DNA of 64,000 nucleotides from Pseudomonas abyssi (GCF_002307495.1 NZ_NTMR01000005.1:1-64000); one strand, 5' to 3'. Shown: positions 26,802 through 36,367, counted from the first letter of the stretch. Notes: generated by a model not told the origin, from the letters alone. Numbers and translations: made by a program.

Positions 26802-27701
26802 TCAGCCGTCTGCCGCTGCGTACTCGGCGCGCAGGGCGCTGATGCGCTCGTCCTTCGCCTGCCACAGGTCTGAAACCCACTGCTGAAAAGCAGCCCGGTA
26901 CGCCGGGTCGTCGCTGTAGTTACCCTGCAGCAGTTCGCCGGGCAGCTGACACTCGCGGATATCGACGATGACGCGCGCAACCTGGCCACTGACCAGGCGC
27001 CAGAAGCCCGGCGGCTTGGCCTCCGGGTAGACGATGGTGACATCCAGTACGGTGCGCATCTGAGCACCCAGCGCGGCGACTACAAAGGCGATGCCACCAG
27101 CCTTGGGTTTAAGCAGGTGGCGGTAAGGCGACTGCTGTTGCTGTTGCTTGGCTGGCGTGAAGCGCGTGCCTTCCAGGTAGTTGACCACGGTCACCGGCAG
27201 GCTCTGGAATTTTTCGCAGGCGCGGCGGGTTATTTCCAGGTCTTTGCCACGGTCTTCGGGGTGGCGGTCCAGGTGCGCCTTGCTGTAGCGCTTCATGAAG
27301 GGGTAATCCAGTGCCCAGAACGCCAGCCCGAGAAACGGCACCCAGATCAGCTCGCGCTTGAGAAAGAACTTGAAGTACGGCGTCTTGCGATTGAACGCCT
27401 TGACCAGAGCAGGGATGTCTACCCAGGACTGGTGGTTACTGATGACCAGGTAGGAATGTCGGCTGCTGAGCGGTGTATCGCAGCGGACGTCCCAGTGGGT
27501 GGGGGTAAGCAGGGCAAAAATGGTTTTGTTGCCCTCGGCCCAGGTCTCGGCGATCCACATGACGCCAGCCGAGCAGGCTCGCTGCAGGGGCGGCCACGGC
27601 AGCAGCTTGATCAGCCCCAGCAGCAGCATCGGGCCAATACCGATCAGGGTGTTGAGCAATATCAGCAGGCAGGTCAGCAGGCCTGTCATCCAGTGGGGCA
27701 T
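26802..27701 (-). CDS. 1-acyl-sn-glycerol-3-phosphate acyltransferase-like protein (YihG type)
   Basis: A 299-residue membrane acyltransferase. A hydrophobic N-terminus (about 4-40) precedes the LPLAT domain with the catalytic NHQSWVD motif (His and Asp) and the second block YLEGTRF. It probably acylates lysophosphatidic acid for phospholipid synthesis. AAGGAA lies about six bases before ATG 27701; the in-frame upstream start at 27731 is less likely. A run of five Gln (KQQQQQ) sits mid-protein in a surface loop. It is divergent from an Lnt-like gene, another acyltransferase. Confidence 0.87.
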   Translation of the reverse strand: MPHWMTGLLTCLLILLNTLIGIGPMLLLGLIKLLPWPPLQRACSAGVMWIAETWAEGNKTIFALLTPTHWDVRCDTPLSSRHSYLVISNHQSWVDIPALVKAFNRKTPYFKFFLKRELIWVPFLGLAFWALDYPFMKRYSKAHLDRHPEDRGKDLEITRRACEKFQSLPVTVVNYLEGTRFTPAKQQQQQSPYRHLLKPKAGGIAFVVAALGAQMRTVLDVTIVYPEAKPPGFWRLVSGQVARVIVDIRECQLPGELLQGNYSDDPAYRAAFQQWVSDLWQAKDERISALRAEYAAADG

Positions 27702-27895
27702 GGCGGGTTCCTTGTCGCTGGCAAGCGCCAAGCATAGCGAGTTTTGTGGCCGAGCGGCCAGCCGGCGTTCACCCGTACAGGGGATGGGCAGCGTGGTAAG
27801 CGGTTTCTATCGTCAATGTCCGGGGACGCAAGCCCTGCAGACGCGCTGACTAATCCGCCGGAGAGCGCACCGGCACGGCTCTGGAGCAGGTTGTT

Positions 27896-29503
27896 ATGGC
27901 GGCGGTGGGTAAGCCCGAGCTGAAATACGCGGCATCGGCTGCGCTATGTGCGGGACTGCGTCAGCGCAGCCTGACCCGGCTGCTGCTGGCGTTGATCTCG
28001 GGGGCGTTGCTGTCGCTGCCCTGGGTTGACGGTGGTCTGTACTGGAGTGGCTGGGTCGGCTGGGTGCCTCTGCTGTTTGCGCTGCATGGCAGCAGCCTAC
28101 GTCAGGCCACCCTGATCGGCTGGTGCTGCGGTACCGTGTTTTACCTCGGAACGGCCTACTGGATGGTTGACTTCGCCATCCACCTGAAGGGGCTGTCGCT
28201 GCCGGTCAGCCTGCTGTTGGCATCGTTGTTCTGGCTTTATGCCGGCGCCTCCCTCGCCGTCGGCTGCCTGCTGTTTCGCCTGATTTCGCGGCGTTTGCCG
28301 CAGCTTGATCTGATCAGTTTTCCGCTTGCGATCGTCATGTGCTGCGCGTTGTACCCGACGTTGTTTGACCTGCGCTTCAGTGAAACCCAGGCAGCCTTTT
28401 TACTGGCGCTGCAGGGCGTTGACCTGGTCGGCGCGCAGGGGCTCGACATGCTTATGCTGTTGAGCAACATGCTGCTATTTCAGTGGCTGCAGCGTGATAT
28501 CGCGGGGGCGAAAGGGGGGCTGGCCGCGGTCGGCGCGACGCTGATACTTGCCTGGTTTGTCTACGGCTGGTTTGCCCTGGGCCACTGGGATCGCCAAGCC
28601 GCATCATGGCAAAGCATGCGGGTCGGACTGGTACAGCCCAATGACGCGCCGACCCGGCGTATTCCTGAGCCGCCTGAAGGCTACTCGCGCGAATACCCGG
28701 AAGAAATGGAAGCCACGCGCCGGCTGTCGGCGGCGGGGGCGCGCTGGGTGGCCTGGCCGGAGGCGCGCTACAAGGGCTACTTTGACCAGCAAAGCGTGCG
28801 TCAGGCCTGGGCAGACCAGATATTGGGCATGTCGTCAGACCTGTTCTTTCATGACGTGGAAACCCGTAACCGGCATGCCACGCCGATCAGTTACAACACC
28901 CTAGGCTGGCTGGGGCAGGATGGCTCGTTAGTGGCTCAGTATCGCAAGATGCAGCGCGTGCCGTTTGGCGAGTACCTGCCGACGTTCTGGACGTTGCCGG
29001 GCATCAACTGGCTGACCACCCGGTTTCTTGGCGACTACCTGCGTGAGGTCGGGGAGGGGCAGGAGCATGTCGACTTCCCTATAGAGGGCATGCGCGTAGT
29101 GCCCAAAATCTGCTACGAAACGGCCTTTCCCGAATTTATCGCGGAGGCCATCGGCAGCGATGCCGGTGGTAAGGTGCTGCTGTTTGTCTCCCAGGACAAC
29201 TGGTTCGGCGAAAGCTCTCAACCCTTTCAGCACCGCGCGATGTCGATCGTGCGCGCGGTTGAGAATCGCGTGCCCATGCTGCACCTGATCAACAATGGCC
29301 CTTCTGTGGCGGCCCTGCCCAGCGGTCGCGCGATCGCCGGTACGCCGGCCTTCAGTCGTGCCGAAATGCTGGTTGATCTACCCTATTCGCCAACCAGCGG
29401 CGGCAGCTTTTTTACTCGTCATGCGCAATACCTGAACGGGGTCTGGTACACGGCGCTGGCCGTCTTGCTGGGCTGCGCGCTGTGGCCGCGTCGGCGGCGC
29501 TGA
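27896..29503 (+). CDS. Apolipoprotein N-acyltransferase-like membrane nitrilase
   Basis: A 535-residue protein. Residues about 25-235 form roughly six to eight membrane segments, followed by a carbon-nitrogen hydrolase (nitrilase) domain and a last membrane helix near 512-530. The catalytic triad of Lnt is visible: Glu289 in WPEARYKG, Lys351 in YRKMQRVPFGEYLP, Cys406 in PKICYETAFPE. Lnt adds the third acyl chain to lipoproteins. In Pseudomonas the usual lnt gene lies with ybeX/ybeY, none of which is here, so this is probably a second paralogue. Its neighbour, divergently transcribed, is a lysophospholipid acyltransferase. Confidence 0.85.
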   Translation: MAAVGKPELKYAASAALCAGLRQRSLTRLLLALISGALLSLPWVDGGLYWSGWVGWVPLLFALHGSSLRQATLIGWCCGTVFYLGTAYWMVDFAIHLKGLSLPVSLLLASLFWLYAGASLAVGCLLFRLISRRLPQLDLISFPLAIVMCCALYPTLFDLRFSETQAAFLLALQGVDLVGAQGLDMLMLLSNMLLFQWLQRDIAGAKGGLAAVGATLILAWFVYGWFALGHWDRQAASWQSMRVGLVQPNDAPTRRIPEPPEGYSREYPEEMEATRRLSAAGARWVAWPEARYKGYFDQQSVRQAWADQILGMSSDLFFHDVETRNRHATPISYNTLGWLGQDGSLVAQYRKMQRVPFGEYLPTFWTLPGINWLTTRFLGDYLREVGEGQEHVDFPIEGMRVVPKICYETAFPEFIAEAIGSDAGGKVLLFVSQDNWFGESSQPFQHRAMSIVRAVENRVPMLHLINNGPSVAALPSGRAIAGTPAFSRAEMLVDLPYSPTSGGSFFTRHAQYLNGVWYTALAVLLGCALWPRRRR

Positions 29504-29513
29504 GGCCGTCTGC

Positions 29514-30728
29514 TCAGGCGAACTGGCCGGCGGTGTAGCCTGAGGACCAGGCCCACTGAAAGTTGAATCCTCCCAGATGCCCGCTGACATCCAGCACCTC
29601 GCCAATAAAGAACAGCCCCGGGCAGGTTTTGGCTTCCATGGTTTTGGAGCTGACGTCGTCGGTACTGACGCCCCCCAGTGTGACCTCCGCGGTGCGGTAG
29701 CCCTCGGTGCCTGATGGTTTGAGCTGCCAGTCGTTGAGCAGAGCGCCAATCTCCCGCAGCTGGCGGTCCGGCATCTCGGCCAGCGCGGTGTCGTCGTCGG
29801 CAGGCCACCAGAGCGTTTGCAGTTCCGCCACCAGTGACTTGGCCAGGTGAATGCCGAGGCGGGTTTTCAGCCGGCTGCGCGGTTGCTGCTGCTTTTCATC
29901 CAGCAGCCACCGGGCGGCGTCCAGGCTGGGCAGCAGGTCGATGCGCAGTGTGTCGCCGTTGTGCCAGTAGTTGGATATCTGCAGCATCGCCGGGCCACTC
30001 AGGCCGCGGTGCGTAAACAGCATCGCTTCGCTGAAATGGCGCCCGTTGCAGCTGACCTCGACATCCAGCGCCAGGCCGGCCAGCCGCTCGCAAACGGCCT
30101 TGAACTGGTCGCTGAAGGTAAAGGGCACGAGGCCTGCGTGGCGTGGCGTCAGCTTGAGGCCGAACTGTTCGGCGAGCTGATAGCCGAGACCGCTACCGCC
30201 CAGTGTCGGGATCGAGAGGCCGCCGGTGGCGACTACCAGCGACTGGCAGCGAAGGGTAACCGCGCGGCCCTGCTGTTCAACCTGCAGGATGAAACCGCCG
30301 CTCTCCTGGCGCGCTACGCTGGTTAGCTCACAGCGGGTACGAATGTCCACCTGGGCTTGCAGGCACTCATTCTCCAGCATGTCGAGAATCGGCTTGGCCG
30401 AATCGCGGCAGAACAACTGCTGATGTTTACGTTCTTCGTAGTCGATGGCATAGCTGCCGACCAGCGAGATGAAGTCCCATTGGTTATAGCGTTTGAGTGC
30501 CGACTTGCAGAAGTGCGGGTTGGCGGAAATAAAGTTGTCGGCTTCCACGCTGTAATTGGTGAAGTTGCAGCGCCCGCCGCCGGACATCAGGATCTTTTTG
30601 CCGATGCGGTTAGCCCGCTCGAGCACCAGCACCCTGCGTCCGCGCTGGCCTGCCGTTGCGGCGCACATCAGCCCGGAGGCGCCGGCGCCGAGTACGATCA
30701 CGTCAAAGTCGGAGGCTGGCTGGGGCAC
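29514..30728 (-). CDS. HI0933-family FAD-dependent oxidoreductase (YhiN/BaiN type)
   Basis: A 404-residue flavoprotein. The N-terminal dinucleotide fold has [10 protein letters not shown] (13-22), and the family signature [14 protein letters not shown] follows near residues 45-58. The C-terminus carries [22 protein letters not shown], the second FAD contact of this family. Function is not established for most members (one clostridial relative acts on bile-acid intermediates). It is convergent with the Lnt-like gene ten bases away, and divergent from the VF530 gene. Confidence 0.9.
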   Translation of the reverse strand: MPQPASDFDVIVLGAGASGLMCAATAGQRGRRVLVLERANRIGKKILMSGGGRCNFTNYSVEADNFISANPHFCKSALKRYNQWDFISLVGSYAIDYEERKHQQLFCRDSAKPILDMLENECLQAQVDIRTRCELTSVARQESGGFILQVEQQGRAVTLRCQSLVVATGGLSIPTLGGSGLGYQLAEQFGLKLTPRHAGLVPFTFSDQFKAVCERLAGLALDVEVSCNGRHFSEAMLFTHRGLSGPAMLQISNYWHNGDTLRIDLLPSLDAARWLLDEKQQQPRSRLKTRLGIHLAKSLVAELQTLWWPADDDTALAEMPDRQLREIGALLNDWQLKPSGTEGYRTAEVTLGGVSTDDVSSKTMEAKTCPGLFFIGEVLDVSGHLGGFNFQWAWSSGYTAGQFA

Positions 30729-30827
30729 GTCAGGAGTCCGCGAGTGGATGGCTGGAAGCGGCGAATTCTAGCATTGTTGGGGAGCCTGCGTAGAATGCGG
30801 CCTTATCGGTTATTGGAGGAAAACGGT

Positions 30828-31055
30828 ATGTCATCGAACCACCCCCCGGGCTCTGCAGACCCCTTGCACGGCGTTACTCTGAAGGCGTTGCTGGAGTGGC
30901 TGGTAGAGCACTATGGTTGGGACGAGCTGGGACGTCGGGTACCCATCAACTGCTTCCTGCATGAACCGAGCATGAATTCCAGTCTCAAGTTTCTGCGTCG
31001 CACGCCCTGGGCCAGAGAGAAGGTGGAGGCCCTGTATATCGCCGCTCAGCGCTAA
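30828..31055 (+). CDS. VF530 family protein (DUF2132)
   Basis: A 75-residue protein matching the VF530 family, whose structure has been described as DNA-binding-like. Recognisable segments are [20 protein letters not shown] and [17 protein letters not shown] near the C-terminus. GGAGG lies eleven bases before the ATG. Its TAA stop overlaps the stop codon of the convergent DedA-like gene. No pathway can be assigned. Confidence 0.85.
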   Translation: MSSNHPPGSADPLHGVTLKALLEWLVEHYGWDELGRRVPINCFLHEPSMNSSLKFLRRTPWAREKVEALYIAAQR

Positions 31056-31492
31056 GCCATCCAGCCCAGTGTTGCGGCGCTCAGCAGCAGGTAGCGCCCA
31101 CCTTTGGCTACGGCCACGATCAGGGTAAAGCGCCAGAGCGGCTCTCGCATGACCCCGGCGACGATGGTCAGCGGGTCACCGACGAAGGGCGCCCAGCTCA
31201 GCAGTAGCGACCAGTAGCCCCAGCGGTGGTAGGCCGCCTGGGTACGGGCCAGGCGCTCGGGTGTCAGCGGAAACCAGCGGCGTTGCTGGAAGTGCGTAAT
31301 GTAGCGCCCCAGCCACCAGTTGAGGATGGCCCCCAGCAGGTTGCCGGTGGTGGCGACCAGCAGAACCGGGAGTGGAGCGTAGTGACCGCTCAGCAGCATG
31401 GCGACCAGCGCAAACTCCGACTGCAGCGGCAGCACGGTAGCGGCGCCAAGGGCGATCAGGAACAGACCAATATAACTACTCAACTCCCACAT
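31052..31492 (-). CDS. yqaA: YqaA-type DedA/SNARE-associated membrane protein
   Basis: A 146-residue inner-membrane protein of the small DedA-like YqaA subfamily, with hydrophobic segments near 5-25, 30-65 and 85-145. The [17 protein letters not shown] segment contains the family's conserved polar residues in the membrane. DedA proteins are linked to membrane potential, lipid flipping and envelope homeostasis; YqaA itself has no defined reaction. ATG 31492 was chosen because homologues begin with the first hydrophobic helix; the ORF extends 50 codons further upstream without family similarity. Confidence 0.85.
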   Translation of the reverse strand: MWELSSYIGLFLIALGAATVLPLQSEFALVAMLLSGHYAPLPVLLVATTGNLLGAILNWWLGRYITHFQQRRWFPLTPERLARTQAAYHRWGYWSLLLSWAPFVGDPLTIVAGVMREPLWRFTLIVAVAKGGRYLLLSAATLGWMA

Positions 31493-31719
31493 GGCGGCTC
31501 CGGCGCGGTTCGGCGCCCCAGCATAGCAGTCGAGGCTGGCGGCTGACCGCGTACCGCCAGATGATTGTGTGTCGTTGTGCGTCTGGGCCGGTGGCATTGC
31601 TGGCAGGTGGGTTGATGCCAGGGATTTATTTCTAATTTCCATAAATATCGAATCAATGCTTCACCGTGTCAGGCAAAGCAGGAATAATGGCGCGTTTTTC
31701 CCGCCGTACTGGAGTGTGC

Positions 31720-32946
31720 ATGTCCGAGTTGTCTGCAGACCTGACCGATGTTTCCCCCGCTCACCCCGCTGGCTCGTTATCCTGGCTGATCCTGCTGGCG
31801 CTGGCCGTGGGCGGGTTTGGCATTGGCACCGGCGAGTTCGTGATTATGGGGCTGATGCCCACCATTGCCGCGGATCTGGCGGTTACCGAGCCGCAGGTTG
31901 GGCATGTGATCAGCAGCTACGCCCTCGGTGTGGTGGTTGGCGCGCCGATTCTGGCGATCTTTGGCGCCAGACTGTATCGCCGGCATCTGCTGTTGCTGCT
32001 GATGGTGTTTTTTGCACTGGGTAACCTCGCCAGTGCGCTGGCTCCGGACTACCACAGCCTGCTGCTGGCGCGCTTTGTTGCCGGCTTGCCGCACGGCGCC
32101 TACTTTGGCGTGGCGGCACTGGTGGCGGCCTCGCTGGTGGCACCGAACAAGCGCGCGGCGGCGGTCAGCCTGGTGATGCTGGGGCTGACGCTGGCGATCC
32201 TTCTGGGCAATCCGCTGGCGACCTTGCTCGGGCAGCAAATCGACTGGCGCTATGCCTTTGTTGCCGTGGCAGTCATTGCGCTGCTAACGGTGCTGCTGAT
32301 CGCGTTGTTTCTACCGCTGGATCGGGGCGTGGTGCGCAGCAATCCGCTGGCCGAATTGCAGGCCTTTCGCCGTATTCAGGTGTGGTACGCGCTGGGTATT
32401 GGTGCCATCGGTTTTGCCGGCATGTTCTGTGTGTTCAGCTACCTGGCGGTGACCCTGCTGGAGGTGACCGGTGTCACGCCATTGGTTGTGCCACTGGCGG
32501 TGGCGACCTTTGGTGCCGGCACGCTGCTGGGCAACCTGGCCGGGGGCTGGCTGTTTGAGCGGCTACAGTTTGCTGCGGTAGGGGTGGTGTTGCTCTGGAG
32601 TATCGGCGTGCTGCTGCTGTTTCCCTTTGCCGTGCAGACCCTGTGGAGCGCACTGCTGGCGGCATTCTTGGTGGGCACCATGGTGGCGCTGTCACCCCCG
32701 CTGCAGACGCGCCTGATGGACGTGGCCGCCGATGCGCAGACGCTGGCCGCCGCCTCCCATCACGCGGCCTTCAACGTTGCCAACGCGCTGGGCCCCTGGC
32801 TGGGTGGCCTGGCGATCGGCGCCGGACTGGGCTGGACGGCCACCGGCTATGTTGGTGCGTTGACCGCCGTAGCTGGCCTGGGCCTGTTCCTGCTCTCCTG
32901 GCAGCGTCAGCGTCGCCACCCGGAAGAGCTCAGCCCGCCGATCTGA
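31720..32946 (+). CDS. MFS transporter, drug:H+ antiporter-1 type
   Basis: A 408-residue protein with 12 predicted membrane helices and the DHA1 start GGFGIGTGEFVIMGLMPTIA, which is typical of the AraJ/YdhP/Cml-like efflux proteins. RFVAGLPHGAYFGVAALVA in helix 4 is also characteristic. It probably exports a small molecule such as an antibiotic, sugar or arabinose-like compound; substrate unknown. ATG 31720 (MSELSADL) has TGGAG five bases upstream; in-frame ATG 31666 is an alternative. The upstream 200 bp are AT-rich near 31624-31646 with a weak ATTTAT/ATAAAT dyad. Confidence 0.87.
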   Translation: MSELSADLTDVSPAHPAGSLSWLILLALAVGGFGIGTGEFVIMGLMPTIAADLAVTEPQVGHVISSYALGVVVGAPILAIFGARLYRRHLLLLLMVFFALGNLASALAPDYHSLLLARFVAGLPHGAYFGVAALVAASLVAPNKRAAAVSLVMLGLTLAILLGNPLATLLGQQIDWRYAFVAVAVIALLTVLLIALFLPLDRGVVRSNPLAELQAFRRIQVWYALGIGAIGFAGMFCVFSYLAVTLLEVTGVTPLVVPLAVATFGAGTLLGNLAGGWLFERLQFAAVGVVLLWSIGVLLLFPFAVQTLWSALLAAFLVGTMVALSPPLQTRLMDVAADAQTLAAASHHAAFNVANALGPWLGGLAIGAGLGWTATGYVGALTAVAGLGLFLLSWQRQRRHPEELSPPI

Positions 32947-32948
32947 CC

Positions 32949-33569
32949 TCAGGCGCTGGTCAGGTACTGATCGTTGAAGGCCTTGGCGCGTAGGGCCGCC
33001 GGGCGCTGGAACGCAGTGGCGACAAAGTCGGCAAAGCCTGGACGCTCGGGCACCACACCCTCGCTCATCGCCCAGCCCAGTTGTGCTGCCAGGTACAGGT
33101 CGGCGGCGGTGAAATGGTTGCCGCACAGCCAGGGGCCGCCCAGCAGCCCCTGTTGCACCGTGTTCAAGGTGTCTTCAAAGGTGCCAAAGCCGACCATGCG
33201 TGTGCGCTCTTCGGGCACCTCCCAAGCAAGCTTGCGGGCGGTAATCGCCTGTTCCAGCGGCCCGGCGGCAAAGAACAGCCAGCGCAGATAGGCGGCGCGC
33301 CGCGGGTCGTCGACCGGCGGCGCCAATTGGGCGCGGGGGAAACGATCGGCCAGATAGGCGCAGATGGCGGCACATTCGGTAATCAGCAGGTCGCCGTGCA
33401 TCAGCGCAGGCACCTTGCCCATCGGGTTGATAGCCCGGTAGTGGTCGCTCTTCATGTCGTCGCCGTAGTCGATCCAGACGGTTTCATACGGCATCTGTAG
33501 CTCTTCGAGCATCCAGTGAACGAGACGACCGCGCGATTGCGGGTTGCTGTACAGGGTGAGTCCATGCAT
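32949..33569 (-). CDS. Glutathione S-transferase family protein
   Basis: A 206-residue cytoplasmic protein with a thioredoxin-like N-terminal domain (HGLTLYSNPQSRGRLVHWML, NPMGKVPAL, and ITECAAICAYLAD at the glutathione site) and a helical C-terminal domain (about 85-206, with FTAADLYLAAQL). It likely conjugates or reduces with glutathione; substrate unknown. AGGAGAAA precedes ATG 33569. It is convergent with the MFS gene with two bases between stops, and shares direction with a TauE/SafE gene. Confidence 0.9.
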   Translation of the reverse strand: MHGLTLYSNPQSRGRLVHWMLEELQMPYETVWIDYGDDMKSDHYRAINPMGKVPALMHGDLLITECAAICAYLADRFPRAQLAPPVDDPRRAAYLRWLFFAAGPLEQAITARKLAWEVPEERTRMVGFGTFEDTLNTVQQGLLGGPWLCGNHFTAADLYLAAQLGWAMSEGVVPERPGFADFVATAFQRPAALRAKAFNDQYLTSA

Positions 33570-33618
33570 GGGTGTTTCTCCTTTTTGGCCAACACTCAGC
33601 ATAGCTCTTGCGGCGGCG

Positions 33619-34404
33619 TCAGGTCATGAAAACCTTACCCAGCCCCACCGCGCTGGTCACCAGCAGGGTAACGCCGAGCACGCGGAAGAACTGGCCGCTG
33701 TCGTTGTGCAGCATGCGGTGATGAAAGCGCAAGCCAATCAGGTGGCCTACGGTGACGCAGGGCAGCAGCCAGAGATGGTGGATCAGTTGCAGGTCTACGC
33801 CGGCCCAGACAAAGGCGGCCATCTTGATCGAGACCAGCACGAACCAGAGTACGAACAGCGTATCGCGCAGTTGTTCGCGGGCAACATGCTGCGCTGCTAC
33901 AGCAATGATCAGCGGAGCGCCGATCAGCGAAGTGCCGCTGATGTAGCCGCCGAGCATCAGGAACAGGGTATCGACTACCCGGCTGTTGCTGCGAAAGGGG
34001 CGGTTGAAGATGTACGACAGGGCGTAGCCTGAGACGATCACAAAGATGATCAGGCTCATGATCTTCGGCGGCAGGGTCAGCAGGCCGAATACCCCGATCA
34101 GCTTGGGGACCATCATTACCAGCAGCATATGGCCAAGGTAGCGCCAGTCGACCGAGCCACCTGCGTTGCCTTGCTGCTGCGCCGTCCTGGGTTGTCGCCG
34201 GTTGTTCATGATCACCGTTAGCGAGGAGAACAGCAGCAGGTGGGCGGCAATCAGGGGCAGGAATACCAGCGGATCATCGTGTATCAGCAGCAGGAAGGGG
34301 AGTGCCAGTACTGCGCCGCCAAAGCCCAGTCCGGAACGCACAAAGCCGCTCCAGACAAAGACCAGACCGATTAATACGTATTGCCAGAGACTCAAGTCGG
34401 TCAT
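33619..34404 (-). CDS. TauE/SafE family membrane transporter (DUF81)
   Basis: A 261-residue inner-membrane protein with about seven to eight membrane segments, matching the TauE/SafE (sulfite exporter) family: SGFVRSGLGFGGAVLALPFLL at the N-terminus and GGYISGTSLIGAPLII in the second half are the two repeated Gly-rich family motifs. Members export sulfite, sulfoacetate or other organosulfur anions; substrate here unknown. I chose ATG 34404 (MTDLSLWQ); seven extra residues are possible from 34425. Confidence 0.87.
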   Translation of the reverse strand: MTDLSLWQYVLIGLVFVWSGFVRSGLGFGGAVLALPFLLLIHDDPLVFLPLIAAHLLLFSSLTVIMNNRRQPRTAQQQGNAGGSVDWRYLGHMLLVMMVPKLIGVFGLLTLPPKIMSLIIFVIVSGYALSYIFNRPFRSNSRVVDTLFLMLGGYISGTSLIGAPLIIAVAAQHVAREQLRDTLFVLWFVLVSIKMAAFVWAGVDLQLIHHLWLLPCVTVGHLIGLRFHHRMLHNDSGQFFRVLGVTLLVTSAVGLGKVFMT

Positions 34405-34509
34405 GGGTGCCCGCCGGATCAACAAAGCCGCTCAGTATACCGATCTTGCTGCCAGGTTGGCGTTGCGCTGCGGCGGACGCTCTGTTGCCCGCGCGGATCA
34501 ACGCGCGAT

Positions 34510-35316
34510 TCAGGCGCTGCGGTCCAGCGCCAGATCGGTATGGCTGTACAGGCGAAAGCTGCGGCTGGTGTCGGCGTAATCCCAGCGCGCCACCGAGCAG
34601 GCGTGAAACGGGCCGTCGGTGCTGTGCTCGATCAGATTCACCGAGTTGGGGATGTCGCCGCGCACACGTGACGACAGCGCGGTGCCGGCCTGCGCAGTCC
34701 AGGCCTGGCGCCCGCTGGTCTGCCCGTTCAGCGGGCGCACGTAGGGCAGGTGAATGTGCCCGGCGAGCAGCAGGTCCAGCCCGGCATCGACCCAGCGCGG
34801 CACCACGGCATCGCCGCCGATCAGGAGGTTGCTGCGGTCCGAGCTTTCCACCGCGCGCACCGGATGGTGCTGCATGACGAGGCGCAGCTGGCGCGCACTG
34901 GCCTGGCGCAGGCGATTCTCAACGCGTTCGATCTGCTCAGCAGTCAGCTCGCCGTTCTTGTGCCGGTCGGCGCGCGAGGAGTTCACGCCGATTACCAGCA
35001 GGCGCTCGGTTTCCAGCAGGGGTTCGAGGTCGGCGGCAAAGTTGTCCTGATAGTGGCCATAGGGACGCAGCAGGCGCTTGAAGGGGTTGAACAGCGGCAT
35101 GTCGTGATTGCCGGGTACCGCCAGCATCGGAATGCCGAGCTGTTCCATGAACAGCCGGGCACGGCGGAACTGATCTGGCCGGGCGCGCTGGGTGATGTCT
35201 CCGCTGAGCAGCGCCAGGGTGGGCCGCTGTTCCTCTACCAGCTGCATCAGCGCGGTCATGACGGCTTGCTGTTCGGTGCCGAAGTGCGGGTCGGAGAGGT
35301 GCAGGATACGGGTCAC
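34510..35316 (-). CDS. Calcineurin-like metallophosphoesterase
   Basis: A 268-residue cytoplasmic phosphoesterase with the complete metal-site set: LSDPHFG at 7-13, SGDIT near 43-47, PGNHD near 73-77, then MQHHP and AGHIHLP. It is related to class III phosphodiesterases (CpdA/Icc type) but no substrate can be assigned. The start is GTG 35316, which overlaps the stop of the upstream lipid kinase in GTGA; the ORF continues upstream in frame but only inside that gene. This coupling suggests a shared role, perhaps in lipid or phosphate-ester turnover. Confidence 0.88.
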   Translation of the reverse strand: MTRILHLSDPHFGTEQQAVMTALMQLVEEQRPTLALLSGDITQRARPDQFRRARLFMEQLGIPMLAVPGNHDMPLFNPFKRLLRPYGHYQDNFAADLEPLLETERLLVIGVNSSRADRHKNGELTAEQIERVENRLRQASARQLRLVMQHHPVRAVESSDRSNLLIGGDAVVPRWVDAGLDLLLAGHIHLPYVRPLNGQTSGRQAWTAQAGTALSSRVRGDIPNSVNLIEHSTDGPFHACSVARWDYADTSRSFRLYSHTDLALDRSA

Positions 35317-36275
35317 GCACGCTCCCGCAGACGGTCGTCGCGCGGCACCAGCAGAGGCAGCGGCTGCTCGGCAACGCGAAACTCCAGCGGTGACTGCATC
35401 CAGCATATCTCGCCATCCATCGCCACCTTGACGCGCCGACGACGATGGCTGAGGTGTATCCGCAGCCGCTTGAAACCGAAGCTGATGACGTGTTCGTCCT
35501 CGCCCATGCGGCTCAGCAGGCCGCGCAGGACCAGCCCGTAGAGCGCCAGTGTGCCAAGTGGGCGTGCGGTCATGGCGACCAGCTCGCCCTGCTGCAGGCG
35601 TGTCTGCTCGTGAATGCCGATGTGCTCCAGCTGCAGCTCGTTATTGCCGACCACGATGGTCTGGGTACGCAGCTGGCGTGTTTGTTCGCCATTGTCTAGT
35701 TGCAAGTTGAGCTGGCGGTGTGCGCGTAACAGGGTGACCAGTGCTGACCACAGCGCGACCCAGCGGCTGCGTCCGTAGCGCTGCTTGTAGTCTTCACGGT
35801 CCTCAAGCAGGTCCGGATACAGACCCAGACTGGCGTTGACCAGAAACACGCGGCCATTGAGCTGACCTACCTGCACCGGCTCGATGACCGCGTCCAGCAG
35901 GCAGCGTGTCGCCGTTTCGGTGTCCTGGGAGATGCCGTAGGTACGGCCGAAATAGTTGAAGGTTCCCTGGGGAAGGATGCCGAAGGGCACATCGGCGCCG
36001 AGCACCACGTTGCTGACGGCGTTCAAGGTGCCGTCGCCGCCCGCTGCAATCACCGCGCCGCCCTCGCTGCGAGCGCGTTCCAGCGCCTGTTGCGCGGCGC
36101 TTTCCAGGCCACTGCCGGAGCCAACCTTGAACAGCTCGTAGCGCCGTCCGGCCGCGTCCAGTACGCGACGGATGCTGTCCTCCACTTCATTGCCGCGGTG
36201 ATTGCCGGAGCCGGTGTTGAGCACGATAAACAGCGGTGTGTCCGCTGCCAGTGGCGTCCTTGCGGTTGTGGGCAT
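35313..36275 (-). CDS. Diacylglycerol kinase-family lipid kinase (YegS/DagK-like)
   Basis: A 320-residue protein with the DAGK catalytic domain: NTGSGNHRG near residues 20-28 (nucleotide loop), AAGGDGTLNAV near 77-87 (GGDGT), and LPQGTFNYFGRTYGI near 100-114. This family phosphorylates lipids such as phosphatidylglycerol or diacylglycerol at the membrane. The Phe in GTFNYF is where most members have GTxND, so the usual Asp of that motif is replaced by Tyr. It precedes and overlaps the metallophosphoesterase gene by four bases. Confidence 0.87.
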   Translation of the reverse strand: MPTTARTPLAADTPLFIVLNTGSGNHRGNEVEDSIRRVLDAAGRRYELFKVGSGSGLESAAQQALERARSEGGAVIAAGGDGTLNAVSNVVLGADVPFGILPQGTFNYFGRTYGISQDTETATRCLLDAVIEPVQVGQLNGRVFLVNASLGLYPDLLEDREDYKQRYGRSRWVALWSALVTLLRAHRQLNLQLDNGEQTRQLRTQTIVVGNNELQLEHIGIHEQTRLQQGELVAMTARPLGTLALYGLVLRGLLSRMGEDEHVISFGFKRLRIHLSHRRRRVKVAMDGEICWMQSPLEFRVAEQPLPLLVPRDDRLRERA

Positions 36276-36367
36276 GGTCGGTCTTTAACCTGATGATAAG
36301 GTGGGTTTGGGTTTTAGTCCTGATTCGCCGCCGGAAGGTTCAATGTCAGCGCTTCGGCAGGCCAAGC

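Noticed and set aside
27766..27860. GGGGACGCAAG and TACAGGGG before the Lnt-like gene, resembling parts of the GEMM c-di-GMP riboswitch
   Set aside because: The two blocks are about 45 bases apart rather than in the compact aptamer, the downstream conserved CTAAACC and GGTAGG segments are missing, and no consistent stem can be drawn.
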